The position numbers were made by a program, and so were the translations under genes. From positions 1,128,530-1,192,529 of the forward strand of contig NZ_NKFP01000006.1 of NCBI RefSeq assembly GCF_002215035.1: a stretch of DNA of 64,000 bases, in the 5' to 3' direction. The stretch is from Leptolyngbya ohadii IS1. Its GTDB lineage: Bacteria; Cyanobacteriota; Cyanobacteriia; Elainellales; Elainellaceae. The stretch's first letter is position 1; each line of letters starts with the position of its first letter. Shown here piece by piece: positions 19,101-28,395 of this stretch. Under the pieces are notes generated by a model. It was not told the DNA's origin, did not search any database, and was given only the letters and a program-made list of their open reading frames with translations.

Positions 19101-21009
19101 TGTCATAAGCCATGAACATCGCAGGCGTATGAAGCGGAGTTGTGTAGTAGGTCGAGATAAACAGATTTGCCTGTTCCGCATCGCATATTTGCTGAAGCAT
19201 CTGGCGATCGGCTGCCGCATTACTCGACTCGTAGCGAGGAATCAGCACATAGCGAATACCGGGAATTTTGGGAGCCGTGCCGTCTCGATCGAGAACAATC
19301 AGATGTTCTGCAAATCCGCTCACCGCCCACTCTTCCAGCAGCGATCGCCACACCCGCGCAATACCCGTTTGCACAATCTGAAAGAACACCCCGTCGATAA
19401 TGATTCGCAGCGGTTTAAATCGATCGGCTGCGTAGCGGAAATGATTCAACAGCACATGGTTGAGATGGGACTGCACCTCTGCCGACTGACTGCACAAAAG
19501 CCCCTGCTGAATTAGCGCGATCGCCCCCTCAGTGTCCTGATTTCGCAGCATCTGTTCCGCGTGTTGCAGAGCGGCATAGGCGTAGTGTTCGAGTGCCTGT
19601 TGCGAGATGGCGTTTGCCTTTTCCGGCGGCAAATAGGATTTTGCCTGTTCAATCGATCGCCTCGTATCGTCAATGTTCTGTCCCATCCGTGTCAGCCGCG
19701 AAGACTCCGACAGGGCATGAATCCGAAAACAGGCAAGCGGTTCCGGCTCGTACCAGACCGGATAGCAGGCAGCAATGCGTCGCCACATTTCCCAATCCGC
19801 CGCCGATCCCGATCGATCGTCATAGCCGCCCAGAGTTTCGTAGGTGCTGCGCTTCACGACTGTTGAGACAAACTGGATGCGCTGTTTTGTGGAAATGCGT
19901 TCTAGCCAGCGATCGAGCCTGCCTGCGGTGTCCTGCTCCTGTGCTTCCAGGGCGTACTGGTTGCCCAGTTTATCCATGTAGAAATAGCGGCAGAAAGCGG
20001 CTCCCAGGTCTTCGTTTTGTTCTAAAGGTGCGAAGCGATCGTAGAATCCGGGCAGCACCACATCGTCCTGATGCAGCAGGTGAACCCACTTTCCCTTAGC
20101 CCGTTGAATGCAGTCGTTCCAGTTGGGCAACAGTCCCAGATTTTTCGACTGGCGCGTATAGATGACTCTGCCCTGACCGATCGCCTTTACCCAGGCTTCC
20201 ACATCGCCTTCCGTCGAATAATCATCGACGACTTCAATTTGCATCGCGGACGGATCGGGAGCCTGTACCAGCACGGATTCGATCGTCTGTCGCAGATAGT
20301 CATACTGCGGGTTAAAAACTGGAATCATCACTGACCAGAAGGGGCGATTAGATGATGCAGCAATGGGGGCGATCGCAGGATAATTTGCCCGCTCAATCAC
20401 TCGCTTAGCCGATTCAGCAAAGGCAGACTGCTGATAATTTGCCGACGCAGCGTTAGAGGATGGGTTAACGAATTCGCGATCTCCAGAGTTATCCGTTGCA
20501 CTTTTACTTGCCTCAACCCAGAAGCAACCCTGCTCATGCGACCAGTAATCCTCGATCGTGATGTGATTAAATCCGGCTTCTCGCAGCAAATGAATCAAGC
20601 GAGGTTTAGTAAACCCTGTTTTATGAAATTCACCGGGATGGGTCTGCAAACCAAAGATGGTATCTAGCTGCCAGCCCCAGCGATCGGACTCTGGTTTAGC
20701 GAGCCATTCCCGCAAACACCACTCCAAATTTGGCAAGTTCATCATAAGTTTGCCATTGGGCTTCAGCACTCTTGCCCATTCCTGAAGCGCCACTGGAACC
20801 TCAAATTTGCTGAGATGTTCCAGCATGTGTTCTGTAAAAATTTCGTCTACGCTGGCTTCTGGAAAATCAAGATTAAAAATATCCATCCTGAGAATTCCAG
20901 GGGCAGAAACGTGGGCATCAATGTTCAAATACCCTTCCTTCACCTTTCTCCCGCACCCTAGATGCAGCTTCACCGGGTTTTGACTGATTGCACCACTGGA
21001 GTTAACCAT
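16102..21009 (-). CDS. Multidomain glycosyltransferase: methyltransferase + GT2 + GT4 + GT41-like + C-terminal module
   Basis: About 1635 residues with four apparent catalytic domains. Numbering is from the upstream TTG at 21033; the ATG used lies 8 codons later. (1) SAM methyltransferase, about 20-175: [13 protein letters not shown], then FTEHMLEHL and LKPNGKL. (2) GT2, about 232-450: [13 protein letters not shown], a DD pair in [11 protein letters not shown]. (3) GT4, about 541-890: [25 protein letters not shown], and the ExE-type donor site in [14 protein letters not shown]. (4) GT41/SPINDLY-like, about 1134-1505: [26 protein letters not shown]. (5) A tail at about 1520-1640 shared with the FkbM protein. 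The middle region 900-1130 is helical. No signal or membrane segment is seen. It could build a short glycan stepwise on one chain; this is an inference. The ATG at 21009 has GGGGAAAG upstream. Confidence 0.85.
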   Translation of the reverse strand: MVNSSGAISQNPVKLHLGCGRKVKEGYLNIDAHVSAPGILRMDIFNLDFPEASVDEIFTEHMLEHLSKFEVPVALQEWARVLKPNGKLMMNLPNLEWCLREWLAKPESDRWGWQLDTIFGLQTHPGEFHKTGFTKPRLIHLLREAGFNHITIEDYWSHEQGCFWVEASKSATDNSGDREFVNPSSNAASANYQQSAFAESAKRVIERANYPAIAPIAASSNRPFWSVMIPVFNPQYDYLRQTIESVLVQAPDPSAMQIEVVDDYSTEGDVEAWVKAIGQGRVIYTRQSKNLGLLPNWNDCIQRAKGKWVHLLHQDDVVLPGFYDRFAPLEQNEDLGAAFCRYFYMDKLGNQYALEAQEQDTAGRLDRWLERISTKQRIQFVSTVVKRSTYETLGGYDDRSGSAADWEMWRRIAACYPVWYEPEPLACFRIHALSESSRLTRMGQNIDDTRRSIEQAKSYLPPEKANAISQQALEHYAYAALQHAEQMLRNQDTEGAIALIQQGLLCSQSAEVQSHLNHVLLNHFRYAADRFKPLRIIIDGVFFQIVQTGIARVWRSLLEEWAVSGFAEHLIVLDRDGTAPKIPGIRYVLIPRYESSNAAADRQMLQQICDAEQANLFISTYYTTPLHTPAMFMAYDMIPEVQQADLSISMWQDKHHTIRYADRFLAISENTARDLVQFFPTISPDRVTVAHCGVAPVFQPASAAEVSAFREKHGITKPYFLLVGMRNEFKNSRLFFQAFVRLANRADVSIVCAGPTPFLEEEYQPYVAGCRVHLLTLNDAELRLAYAGAIAFVYPSRYEGFGLPILEAMACGCPVITCNNSSIPEVAGNAALYVSEDDPAELAEAMLQIQQSQLRNRLIEAGFDRIPLFSWERMAAIVQQTLIETANLPVSESAGLPRLWVSVPRLLEQYHANPSDSTTIDQLRQARQLWLQAWMATPIEELAEADAGTLGLIRRSFLHSSFCQVELTEMEAEELQDLADKLTEDFDHPQAIHALLAMLLYRPVYQLPLSDHLLEIPATWREEYLTHLLSLPPYFQQSGDAEAYCRHLWGLTEYLHTAIHEFPDDPDWQRIAQIFTDRSNFLLTYFAPENLKDLYRLRAEIIEFALTQQGCNLDYTFPTRTKPPKKLRVGILANHFSPQTETFATLPVFKDLNRDRFETTLFTLQSTGHRLERYCFGLVDEFVVLPESLPEQVQTIRNADLDILFIASNLTVQVRSITALAAHRLARVQLSGMNSPVTTGMRHIDYYLTSGLTEPEQDIQAYYCETLIPLDGAAQCFDFATEAEPPLTASLTRSDLRLSETAIVYSSGANFYKITPEMMEVWAQIIAQVPDSVLVLYPFNQNWSQSYPIHSFHNRLQAAFARYGMGADRYRVLPAAPTRVDVKERLKLTDVYLDSYPFSGMTSLIDPLEMGIPAIVLEVDSACSLARGGAFLRELQVAELITFGEESYVQQAIELGKDASLRQEISHRIQQGIDRCPSFLNSRRYGKQMGTLFAQLTQQHQAQSLRQAFRLRETNLLACPDWNQPEEDLFASLVDLLRFAVTHPNSEKVALLISIDNWDEADANDALSSVLLYLLTEEGLDAESGAEVVLLQPQDLTAPLLAHIQARILLPSEDRKAIAPADFLPILDITLAAIP

Positions 21010-21072
21010 GATTCTTTCCCCGTCTATTCCCAAAACTAGACTCTAATATTTTCCTGGGCTCGTATCTTCGCG

Positions 21073-21552
21073 TTACTTTTGACCAACTCTTTGCTTTGCC
21101 TCTGCCAACCGCGTTGCCAAATCCGATCGCTCTGGATACTGCTTCACCAGGTTTTCCAGAATGACGATCGCGCCCGCGTAGTCTTTGACCTGCATTTTCG
21201 TATTCGCTAAACCTTCCAGCGCCGTCAGATTATCGGGTTCTCGCTGAAGTACCAGCTCATAGCCGCGAATCTGCGCTTGCAGAGCCTCCTGAATCGTATT
21301 CTGCTGAGATTGCTGTACGGCGGGAGATGGTTCTGGAGACTCACCCATAATTTTGGCAGTCCCGTAGATGATCGGCAGAATCATCCCATACATTCCAATA
21401 ATGCAGAGCAACTGCTTCAGCTTCTTATTTTTGGTCTTGACCCGCTCTCCGGGGCTACGCTTACCCAAGCTGAAACTGGAGGACAGCATAAACGCAGCGG
21501 TCATGATTTGAGTTGTGAATCGACGCTTTGATTTTTCCTTGGTTTGGCTCAT
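21073..21552 (-). CDS. Small membrane-anchored TPR protein
   Basis: A 159-residue protein from the ATG at 21552 (the frame is open to a GTG at 21585). A basic N-terminus (SQTKEKSKRR) precedes a weak hydrophobic stretch, then a clear membrane segment at about 50-67 (LLCIIGMYGMILPIIYG). The C-terminal ~85 residues hold about two TPR units (GYELVLQREPDNLTALEGLA, then DYAGAIVILENLVKQYPE). The anchor plus TPRs suggests a scaffold at the membrane; cyanobacteria carry many such proteins. It is 63 bases upstream of the giant GT gene on the same strand and may belong to that transcript, but its partner is unknown. Confidence 0.78.
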   Translation of the reverse strand: MSQTKEKSKRRFTTQIMTAAFMLSSSFSLGKRSPGERVKTKNKKLKQLLCIIGMYGMILPIIYGTAKIMGESPEPSPAVQQSQQNTIQEALQAQIRGYELVLQREPDNLTALEGLANTKMQVKDYAGAIVILENLVKQYPERSDLATRLAEAKQRVGQK

Positions 21553-22030
21553 GGGTGTTTCGCAAATGAAGCTCTTGACCGGCACTGATTTGGTAAACGG
21601 GCGAATCCCGCTAGGTTTAGCTTGCCCATGCCAGAGAAACTCTCGATCAGGGGACCGGCACGGCGATTAGACTGGAGCAGACCGGATAAGCTCAATATGC
21701 CCAGATTTCTTTCCGGAGTAAACTTTCCTGGCGCAAGGATTTCTCACCCATCAACGCCCGATCGCTTTGCGCTGCCGCCTCTGGTCGATCGCCCTATGCC
21801 CCGAATTATTTCTAGATGTTGCTAAATCACAGAGCGTTACGAGATCGGGAACTACAATGAAAATAGCGATTTCGCTTCGCTGGAAGGGACTAACGCTACG
21901 CAGGAATTGCTAGAACAGGCAATTCGGGGAAATTTGTCCTTCAATTTGCCCTTCCAGGACGATCGGGAAACCCAGTTCATACCCCTTCAAGGAATTCCCG
22001 GCGTCTACTGGCGTTCATTGGAGTTATGGC
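21553..22030. other. Intergenic region between TPR gene and SSADH operon
   Basis: No gene supported; the ORF at 21622-21825 has no family resemblance. It should hold divergent promoters. GGAG at 22020-22023 is the ribosome binding site of the SSADH gene. Confidence 0.5.
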
Positions 22031-23416
22031 ATGGGGATTGCAAGTATTAATCCGGCAACGGGGGAAACGCTCAAAACCTTCGAGTCGCTATCCGGGGCGG
22101 CAATTTCAAGCGCGATCGATCGGGCACAAGCAACCTTTGAGCAGTATCGCCAGACGGAAATGGCACAGCGGTCGGAGTGGCTGCATCGTGCCGCCCAGAT
22201 TTTGCTGGACAAAAAGGAGCATTACGGCAAGATCATGACCCTGGAAATGGGCAAACCGATCGCCGCTGCCGTGGCGGAAGTGGAAAAATGCGCTCTGGTC
22301 TGCCGTTACTATGCAGACAAAGCTGCCGAGTTCTTGAGCGATCGGCTGATTCCTACGGATGCAGGCAAAAGTTTTGTTCGGTATCAGCCCTTAGGAATTG
22401 TGCTGGCGGTGATGCCGTGGAACTTTCCCTTCTGGCAGGTGTTTCGCTTCGCGGCTCCGGCTCTCATGGCGGGAAATGTGGGCATTCTCAAGCACGCCTC
22501 CAACGTGCCCCAGTCCGCACTGGCGATCGAAGAAATATTACTCGAAGCAGGCTTTCCCGAAGGGGCATTTCAAACGCTGCTGATTGGCGCGAATCAGGTG
22601 AGTCAGGTGATTGAAGACGATCGCGTCAAAGCCGCAACGCTGACGGGAAGTGAGGGAGCCGGAATTAGCCTTGCCAGTGCAGCCGGGAAACAGCTCAAAA
22701 AAACCGTGCTGGAGCTGGGCGGCAGCGATCCCTTTGTGGTGATGGAAAGCGCGGATCTGGAAACGGCAGTGGCTACGGCAGTCGCAGCCCGGATGATCAA
22801 CAACGGACAGTCCTGCATTGCGGCAAAGCGGTTTATTGTGCAGGAGTCGATCGTCGATCAATTCCTCGAAAAACTCACAGCCCGCTACGTAGCGCTGAAA
22901 GTGGGCGACCCCATGCAGCCCGAAACGGAGATTGGTCCGCTGGCAACTCCCAGCATCGTGCATGAATTAGTGCATCAGGTGCAAACTGCGATCGAGCAGG
23001 GGGGCACACTGGTTTACGGAGGCGATCCGGATTTGCTAGAGCTGGACGACTCTCTCAAGCGAGGAAATTTCTTCCCGCCCACCATTCTGAGCGATCTGCC
23101 CCTCAACGCACCGATCGTCCAGGAAGAGTTCTTTGGTCCGGTGGCAATGGTCTTTCGTGTTCCCGATCTGGATGCCGCCATTCGTCTCGCAAACCATAGC
23201 CCCTTTGGACTGGGGGCAAGTGCCTGGTCGCAAAATCCCGCAGAAATCGATCGCCTGATTAACGAAATCGAAGCTGGATCGGTGTTTATCAACAGCATGG
23301 TCAAATCCGATCCTCGGCTACCGTTTGGTGGGATTAAGCGATCGGGCTACGGGCGGGAGCTGAGCGAAGAAGGCATCCGCGAGTTTGTGAATATCAAAAC
23401 GGTCTGGGTCAAGTAA
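22031..23416 (+). CDS. NAD(P)-dependent succinic semialdehyde dehydrogenase
   Basis: A 461-residue aldehyde dehydrogenase of the short cyanobacterial SSADH type. The catalytic Cys262 is in [11 protein letters not shown] and the general base Glu228 in [10 protein letters not shown]; the cofactor loop [11 protein letters not shown] and the MPWNFPFWQ block are conserved. It oxidises succinic semialdehyde to succinate. The next gene, 10 bases on, resembles 2-oxoglutarate decarboxylase, and the same pairing is described in Synechococcus sp. PCC 7002 (genes A2771 and A2770), where together they replace 2-oxoglutarate dehydrogenase in the TCA cycle. The order and tight spacing show an operon. GGAG lies 7 bases before the ATG. 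Confidence 0.9.
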   Translation: MGIASINPATGETLKTFESLSGAAISSAIDRAQATFEQYRQTEMAQRSEWLHRAAQILLDKKEHYGKIMTLEMGKPIAAAVAEVEKCALVCRYYADKAAEFLSDRLIPTDAGKSFVRYQPLGIVLAVMPWNFPFWQVFRFAAPALMAGNVGILKHASNVPQSALAIEEILLEAGFPEGAFQTLLIGANQVSQVIEDDRVKAATLTGSEGAGISLASAAGKQLKKTVLELGGSDPFVVMESADLETAVATAVAARMINNGQSCIAAKRFIVQESIVDQFLEKLTARYVALKVGDPMQPETEIGPLATPSIVHELVHQVQTAIEQGGTLVYGGDPDLLELDDSLKRGNFFPPTILSDLPLNAPIVQEEFFGPVAMVFRVPDLDAAIRLANHSPFGLGASAWSQNPAEIDRLINEIEAGSVFINSMVKSDPRLPFGGIKRSGYGRELSEEGIREFVNIKTVWVK

Positions 23417-23426
23417 GGAGCAATGT

Positions 23427-25073
23427 ATGACTGAAATGACTACCGCCCAACTGCTCGTTCAATGTCTGGAAAATGAGGGCGTTGAATATGTGTTTGGGCT
23501 TCCGGGTGAGGAGAATTTGCACGTTTTACAGGCACTCAAGCAGTCTTCGATCCAGTTCATTACCACCCGTCATGAGCAGGGCGCTGCCTTTATGGCAGAT
23601 GTGTATGGACGGCTCACGGGCAAGGCGGGCGTGTGTCTCTCAACGCTGGGACCGGGGGCAACCAATCTGATGACCGGAGTCGCAGATGCTAACCTCGATC
23701 GCGCTCCCTTGGTGGCAATTACGGGACAGGTGGGAACCGATCGAATGCACATTGAATCCCATCAGTACCTCGATCTGGTGGCGATGTTTGCGCCTGTGAC
23801 CAAGTGGAATACGCAGATTGTTCGTCCAGGCATTACGCCGGAAGTGGTGCGTCGCGCCTTCAAGATCGCCCAGACCGAAAAACCGGGAGCCGTCCACATC
23901 GACCTGCCGGAAAACATCGCTGCCATGAAAGTAGACGGTACGCCCCTCCGTCCCGATGCACGGGAAAAAGTCTACGCTTCCTTTAGCAGTATTGAACGCG
24001 CTGCCGCCGCCATCAGTCAGGCAGAGAATCCTCTGATCCTGGTGGGAAATGGTGCAATCCGTGCCCATGCCAGCGAAGCTGTAACAAAGTTTGCCGCCCA
24101 GCTTAATATTCCGGTTGCCAACACCTTCATGGGCAAGGGCGTGATTCCCTACAAGCATCCCCTGGCACTCTGGTCGGTTGGGCTTCAGCAGCGGGACTAT
24201 ATCAACTGCGGCTTTGACCACACCGATCTCGTGATCTGCATCGGCTACGATCTGGTCGAATATTCGCCGAAGAAGTGGAATCCCACAGGCGAAACTCCGA
24301 TCATCCACATCGATCTGAAGCCTGCGGAAGTAGACAGCAGCTATACTCCCCTAGCGGAAGTGGTGGGCGACATCTGCGACTCCCTGGATGAAATTGCCCA
24401 GCGGGTCAATCGCTCTCAAAAACCAGCCCCCTATGCCCTGGAACTGAAGGCAGACATCCAGGCGGACTACGAGGAATACGCCAAAGACGACGGCTTCCCG
24501 ATTAAGCCCCAAAAGCTAATCTACGATCTGCGTCAGGTGATGGCTCCCGAAGATATTGTGATCTCCGATGTAGGGGCACATAAGATGTGGATGGCGCGGC
24601 ACTACCACTGCGATCGTCCCAATACCTGTCTCATTTCCAACGGCTTCGCGGCAATGGGCATTGCGATTCCAGGGGCGATCGCCGCAAAACTCGTCGCACC
24701 GCAGCAAAAAATCGTCGCTGTCACGGGAGATGGTGGTTTTATGATGAACTGCCAGGAACTCGAAACCGCTCTGCGGGTCGGCACACCCTTTGTCACGATT
24801 ATCTTTAACGACGGGGGCTATGGCTTGATCGAATGGAAGCAGTTTAACCAGTTTGGCGAACCTGCCTTCGTTCACTTCGGCAACCCAGATTTTGTGAAGC
24901 TGGCGGAAAGTATGGGGCTGAAGGGCTATCGCGTCGAGTCCAGCGTAGACTTTATCCCAATGCTGAAGGATGCCCTGGAACAGGATGTCCCTGCCGTGAT
25001 CGACGTGCCGATCGACTATCGGGAAAATCTCCGGTTCAGCAAGCGATCGGGCGATCTGACCTGCGCGATCTAA
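23427..25073 (+). CDS. 2-oxoglutarate decarboxylase (acetolactate synthase-like ThDP enzyme)
   Basis: A 548-residue thiamine-diphosphate enzyme. The N-terminal Pyr domain has GLPGEENLHVL with the catalytic Glu and RHEQGAAFMADVYGR. The C-terminal PP domain holds the GDG...N motif (VTGDGGFMMN then IFNDGGYGLIEW). By overall similarity it would be annotated as an acetolactate synthase large subunit. The adjacent SSADH gene, the length, and the GEEN variant of the active-site loop match the enzyme shown in PCC 7002 to decarboxylate 2-oxoglutarate to succinic semialdehyde. It is therefore the probable first half of the cyanobacterial TCA bypass. AAGGAG precedes the ATG in the 10-base gap from SSADH. 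True acetolactate synthase activity is the main alternative. Confidence 0.85.
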   Translation: MTEMTTAQLLVQCLENEGVEYVFGLPGEENLHVLQALKQSSIQFITTRHEQGAAFMADVYGRLTGKAGVCLSTLGPGATNLMTGVADANLDRAPLVAITGQVGTDRMHIESHQYLDLVAMFAPVTKWNTQIVRPGITPEVVRRAFKIAQTEKPGAVHIDLPENIAAMKVDGTPLRPDAREKVYASFSSIERAAAAISQAENPLILVGNGAIRAHASEAVTKFAAQLNIPVANTFMGKGVIPYKHPLALWSVGLQQRDYINCGFDHTDLVICIGYDLVEYSPKKWNPTGETPIIHIDLKPAEVDSSYTPLAEVVGDICDSLDEIAQRVNRSQKPAPYALELKADIQADYEEYAKDDGFPIKPQKLIYDLRQVMAPEDIVISDVGAHKMWMARHYHCDRPNTCLISNGFAAMGIAIPGAIAAKLVAPQQKIVAVTGDGGFMMNCQELETALRVGTPFVTIIFNDGGYGLIEWKQFNQFGEPAFVHFGNPDFVKLAESMGLKGYRVESSVDFIPMLKDALEQDVPAVIDVPIDYRENLRFSKRSGDLTCAI

Positions 25074-25096
25074 AACTCATTGAAAAAGACTATCTG

Positions 25097-25231
25097 GTGT
25101 CCAGGCTCAGCCTGGATACTGCCCGGAGATGGCTCTGCCGCTAAGTAAGAATTGGAGGCGGAGCCTCTTATTGGCATTCCAACGCAGAGCATAGGAACGA
25201 GGAAATTCCAACGCGGAGCATAGGAACGAGG
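25097..25231 (+). repeat. Dispersed multi-hairpin repeat, copy A
   Basis: It starts with a palindrome (CCAGGCTCAGCCTGG), continues through GGCTCTGCCGCTAA and GAGGCGGAGCCTC, and ends with a 27-base unit (ATTCCAACGCAGAGCATAGG...) present twice, at 25176-25202 and 25205-25231, with one mismatch. An inverted copy lies at 34820-34920. It sits directly after the 2-OGDC stop and may also act as a 3' hairpin. Confidence 0.88.
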
Positions 25232-25254
25232 CTCAACAGATTCAACCTCATCGG

Positions 25255-25695
25255 ATGACCATTCTTATTCACGTCAGCGTTGCGATTCAATCAGAAAACC
25301 GGGTGCTGCTAGTTCAGGAGACAAAACCCCAACATCACGGCTGCTGGAATTTGCCTGGGGGTCATGTTGAGTTTGGTGAAACCCTTTATCAGGCTGCTTT
25401 GCGTGAAGTTGCCGAGGAGACCCGCCTGACGATCGCCCTATCCCACCTGGTCGGAGTTTATACAGGAATTCGCAAGCCCGATAGCCACGCAATTCGATTT
25501 GTCTTTGCGGCAACCCCTCAAAATACCTCGGCGATCGCAGGGGCAGATATTCTGGCAGTGCGATGGTTTGACCTGGATGAATGTCTGGAGCTTGAGCCTT
25601 CCCAGCTTGTCAGTCCAGCGATACTGCGCCGCATCATAAATGACCTCAAGCAGAATCGTGCCTACCCGCTAGAAGTTTTAATTGAGCCAGATTGA
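25255..25695 (+). CDS. Nudix hydrolase
   Basis: A 146-residue single-domain Nudix protein. The Nudix box runs GGHVEFGETLYQAALREVAE-ET, giving the Gly, the Glu and the metal-binding REVAEE core; the usual Gly after EE-x is replaced (ETRL). Nudix enzymes cleave nucleoside diphosphates linked to another group, with Mg2+. The MutT-like size and the lack of extra domains leave the substrate open (dGTP analogues, ADP-ribose and others). The start ATG is 23 bases past the dispersed repeat and has no clear ribosome binding site. It is not tightly linked to either neighbour. Confidence 0.88.
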   Translation: MTILIHVSVAIQSENRVLLVQETKPQHHGCWNLPGGHVEFGETLYQAALREVAEETRLTIALSHLVGVYTGIRKPDSHAIRFVFAATPQNTSAIAGADILAVRWFDLDECLELEPSQLVSPAILRRIINDLKQNRAYPLEVLIEPD

Positions 25696-25957
25696 TCTCC
25701 TTTCTGGTCTGCGATCGCACTCAGAATTGTGAGGAATAGAAAACATTTTCCTCAACCTTTTCAACAGGCTCCTACAAGAAAATCCCCGCTACCTTCGGAT
25801 GTATCAATCTTTTTGCCAATGAATTCTTATAGATCAGAGAACTGATTACTATTTTTTCTTATGCCATCAGGCGATAGGATCTTAAAGACGAAGCCCTCTG
25901 CTTTGGGGGCTAATCTCGTCATTGTCTCGCTTCCTGGTTTGAGAGGTATCTGAATTC

Positions 25958-28153
25958 ATGGCTGCTGTAACCCAAGTGCCTGCTTTTTGTGACGGAATTC
26001 AATATTTTGCTGATGCCCTACCCGGCCTCGACACCTATGGCAAAACCCCCGCGATCGCCGAAGGCAGTCAGTCGATCGCCAGTCCTACTGATGCGGCGGC
26101 GGTGTATCAAACCCTGCTCTATGCTGATGCGCTGCGCTATCTAACTCTGCAAGTTACAGGCAGTAAAGCATCCGGGCATCCGGGCGGATTTGCCAGCCAG
26201 GCAGAGGCGTATGCCGCACTGGTGATGCTGGGACACAAAAACATTGCCACGGAAGTCGGACACCACGCGCCGGGGTTCTATAGCGCCATGTTCCTCGATC
26301 GATCTCTGGAGGCAATGGGCATTAATACCGTGCAGCAGTTGCGCGATCGCTTCCGGGAAAAGCACGGACTTCTGGGACACCTTTCCGGCTATATTCCGGG
26401 AATTCTGGCTCCGGCAGGTCCGCTGGGTCAGGGACAGCACTTTGCAATGGCGGGGGCACTCCTGCACCGGAATACCCTGTTCCCCTTCACGATGGGGGAT
26501 GGCGGCATGGGCGAACCCTATCCCATGAGCAGCATGGCACATTTCCACACGGCGTATCCGAGTGTGACGAACTTCCTGCCTGTCCTGGTGTGGAACGGCT
26601 ATTCGCAGGAACACCACAGCATGGTGTCGCTCCAGACCAACGAAGGCATGATCGCCTACTGGAAGGGCAACGGCTTCGAGGAAGTGATTCTGGTGGACGC
26701 GAAGGATTTCGATGACCAGAACCAGTCCGGCGCATTTGTAGACAGCACGGCTTTCTCCTGGGACAAGCGGCTTGCCTTCACGCAAGCGGTCCTGGAGGGC
26801 GCAAATAAAGCAGCGGAATCGGCTCTGGGCGGCAAACTCACCGTCTTTATCATCAAGCAGCTCAAAGGTGCAGGGGTTCATGCGCGAGGGGCAAAGTCCC
26901 ACAACCTCTACGCCCACCACACGCTGGATAACCCGGATATCGTTGCTGGACTCCAATCCCGCGCCCTCCCCGCAGAAGCCTGGGAACTGGTGCGAACCAA
27001 CTGCGAGCGATCGGCGGGTGGACCTGCCAGCAAAGTTGCCGTGACGGAATCCGTGCTGCCCCTGGCGGATCTGGGGGAACTGCCCCTGGAAGAATACGAA
27101 GTGGGCGGCGAGAAGAAAGTGGCAACCACGTCAATGGGTCGCTTAGTGGCAAAGGTAGGGGAGATCGATCGCCAGTACCTCGTCACGAATGCAGACGGCA
27201 ACGAAGCCTCCGGCATTGCCAACATTAACCAGGCGCTAAAGATCATTCACCCGACCACCGATCCGCTCTACAACCAGCAGCCCGACGGTCAGGTGTACGA
27301 ACCCCTCAGCGAGGATGCCTGTGCGGGATTGGCGGCAGGACTGGCACTTTTTGGGGCACGGACGCTCTGGTGTTCCTACGAATCCTTTGCAATCAACGGC
27401 TTACCGATCTGGCAGACCGTGACGCAGGCAATGGCAGAACTGCGCCGCCCCACCCCCTCCACCATTACCCTGTTTACCGCAGGCGCACTGGAGCAGGGAC
27501 GCAATGGCTGGACGCACCAGCGACCGGAAATCGAGGCATACTTCGCGGCAATGATGCGAAACGGCAACGTCTTCCCGCTGTTCCCAACCGACGCCAACAG
27601 TATCCAGGTCTGCTACGACTGGGGCTTATCCACCTCCAACAAAGGCATCGTCATCACCGCCAGCAAATCCCCCCTACCGATCTACACCACCCTGGAGCAA
27701 ACCCGCCAGGGACTTCAGGAAGGCGCGATCGTCCTCAAGGAAAGCACCGGATCAAAAACGATCGTCTTTGCCGTCATCGGCGACATGATTCTGTTGCCTG
27801 TGTTTGAAGCCGCCAATCAGCTAGAGCAGCAGGGCTACGGCGTTCGCATTGTGTCCGTGGTCAGTCCGCGTCGGCTGTATCGCCCCACGGATGTCGCCTG
27901 GGATACCTGCTCCGAGTCCGATGGACAATTCCTCGACGATGCCGGATTCGATCGCTTCTTCGGCGGCGACGTTCTATTGGGTATCACCGGAGGAGCCAGC
28001 GGAATGCTCGAACCCATCATGCTCCGCAGTTCTTCTAAGCGAGACACGATCGCCTGGAAGCGCGGCGAAACCACTGCCTCTGCGAATGAGCTAATGGCAT
28101 TCAACGGCATTACGCCGGAGGGGTTGGTGAAGCGGGCGGTTGAATTGGGATAA
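25958..28153 (+). CDS. Thiamine-diphosphate enzyme between transketolase and phosphoketolase
   Basis: A 731-residue protein. The N-terminal part is transketolase-like: VTGSKASGHPGG, then GPLGQGQHFAMAGALL. The ThDP motif GDGGMGEPYP with VLVWNGYSQEHH is closer to phosphoketolase (XFP). So is the second half: LSEDACAGLAAGLALFG, GRNGWTHQRPEIEAY and FPTDANSIQVCYD correspond to the XFP segments around GFSHQDP and PPDAN. XFP proteins are usually ~790-820 residues and carry FPGGIPSH, which is absent. It may split xylulose- or fructose-phosphate to acetyl phosphate, or act as a transketolase; sequence does not settle it. GAGAGG precedes the ATG. It stands alone, convergent to the DUF2993 gene. Confidence 0.7.
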   Translation: MAAVTQVPAFCDGIQYFADALPGLDTYGKTPAIAEGSQSIASPTDAAAVYQTLLYADALRYLTLQVTGSKASGHPGGFASQAEAYAALVMLGHKNIATEVGHHAPGFYSAMFLDRSLEAMGINTVQQLRDRFREKHGLLGHLSGYIPGILAPAGPLGQGQHFAMAGALLHRNTLFPFTMGDGGMGEPYPMSSMAHFHTAYPSVTNFLPVLVWNGYSQEHHSMVSLQTNEGMIAYWKGNGFEEVILVDAKDFDDQNQSGAFVDSTAFSWDKRLAFTQAVLEGANKAAESALGGKLTVFIIKQLKGAGVHARGAKSHNLYAHHTLDNPDIVAGLQSRALPAEAWELVRTNCERSAGGPASKVAVTESVLPLADLGELPLEEYEVGGEKKVATTSMGRLVAKVGEIDRQYLVTNADGNEASGIANINQALKIIHPTTDPLYNQQPDGQVYEPLSEDACAGLAAGLALFGARTLWCSYESFAINGLPIWQTVTQAMAELRRPTPSTITLFTAGALEQGRNGWTHQRPEIEAYFAAMMRNGNVFPLFPTDANSIQVCYDWGLSTSNKGIVITASKSPLPIYTTLEQTRQGLQEGAIVLKESTGSKTIVFAVIGDMILLPVFEAANQLEQQGYGVRIVSVVSPRRLYRPTDVAWDTCSESDGQFLDDAGFDRFFGGDVLLGITGGASGMLEPIMLRSSSKRDTIAWKRGETTASANELMAFNGITPEGLVKRAVELG

Positions 28154-28395
28154 GGGATAAGGGAGTGGGGATAAGGGAGCGGGGAAGAAGGGGAGGGTTG
28201 AGGATAGGGAGAAAATTGGGTTGAGGGAAAGTCACGGGCTGTCATCAAATCCACTGCCTCTTGTCTGTTCTTCTCCACATCCAGATTCTCAACATCCCCC
28301 TACACCTAATTCCCTCTTCTTCTCCCCTGCCCCTTGCGCCCCCGCGCCCCCGCTGTTTTCCCACTACTCCCCACTCCCCATTCCCTACTCCCTCC
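28154..28395. other. Convergent 3' region with mirrored G-rich and C-rich tracts
   Basis: The first ~60 bases after the upstream stop are purine-rich (GGGATAAGGGAGTGGGG-like, repeated). The last ~110 bases are pyrimidine-rich (CCCC-ACTCCCC-ATTCCC-like). The two tracts are partly complementary and could form a long hairpin between two convergent genes. No ORF. Confidence 0.6.

Noticed and set aside
21622-21825. Plus-strand ORF of 67 codons before SSADH
   Set aside because: No ribosome binding site, no recognisable motif, Arg/Pro-rich composition as expected of non-coding GC-rich DNA.
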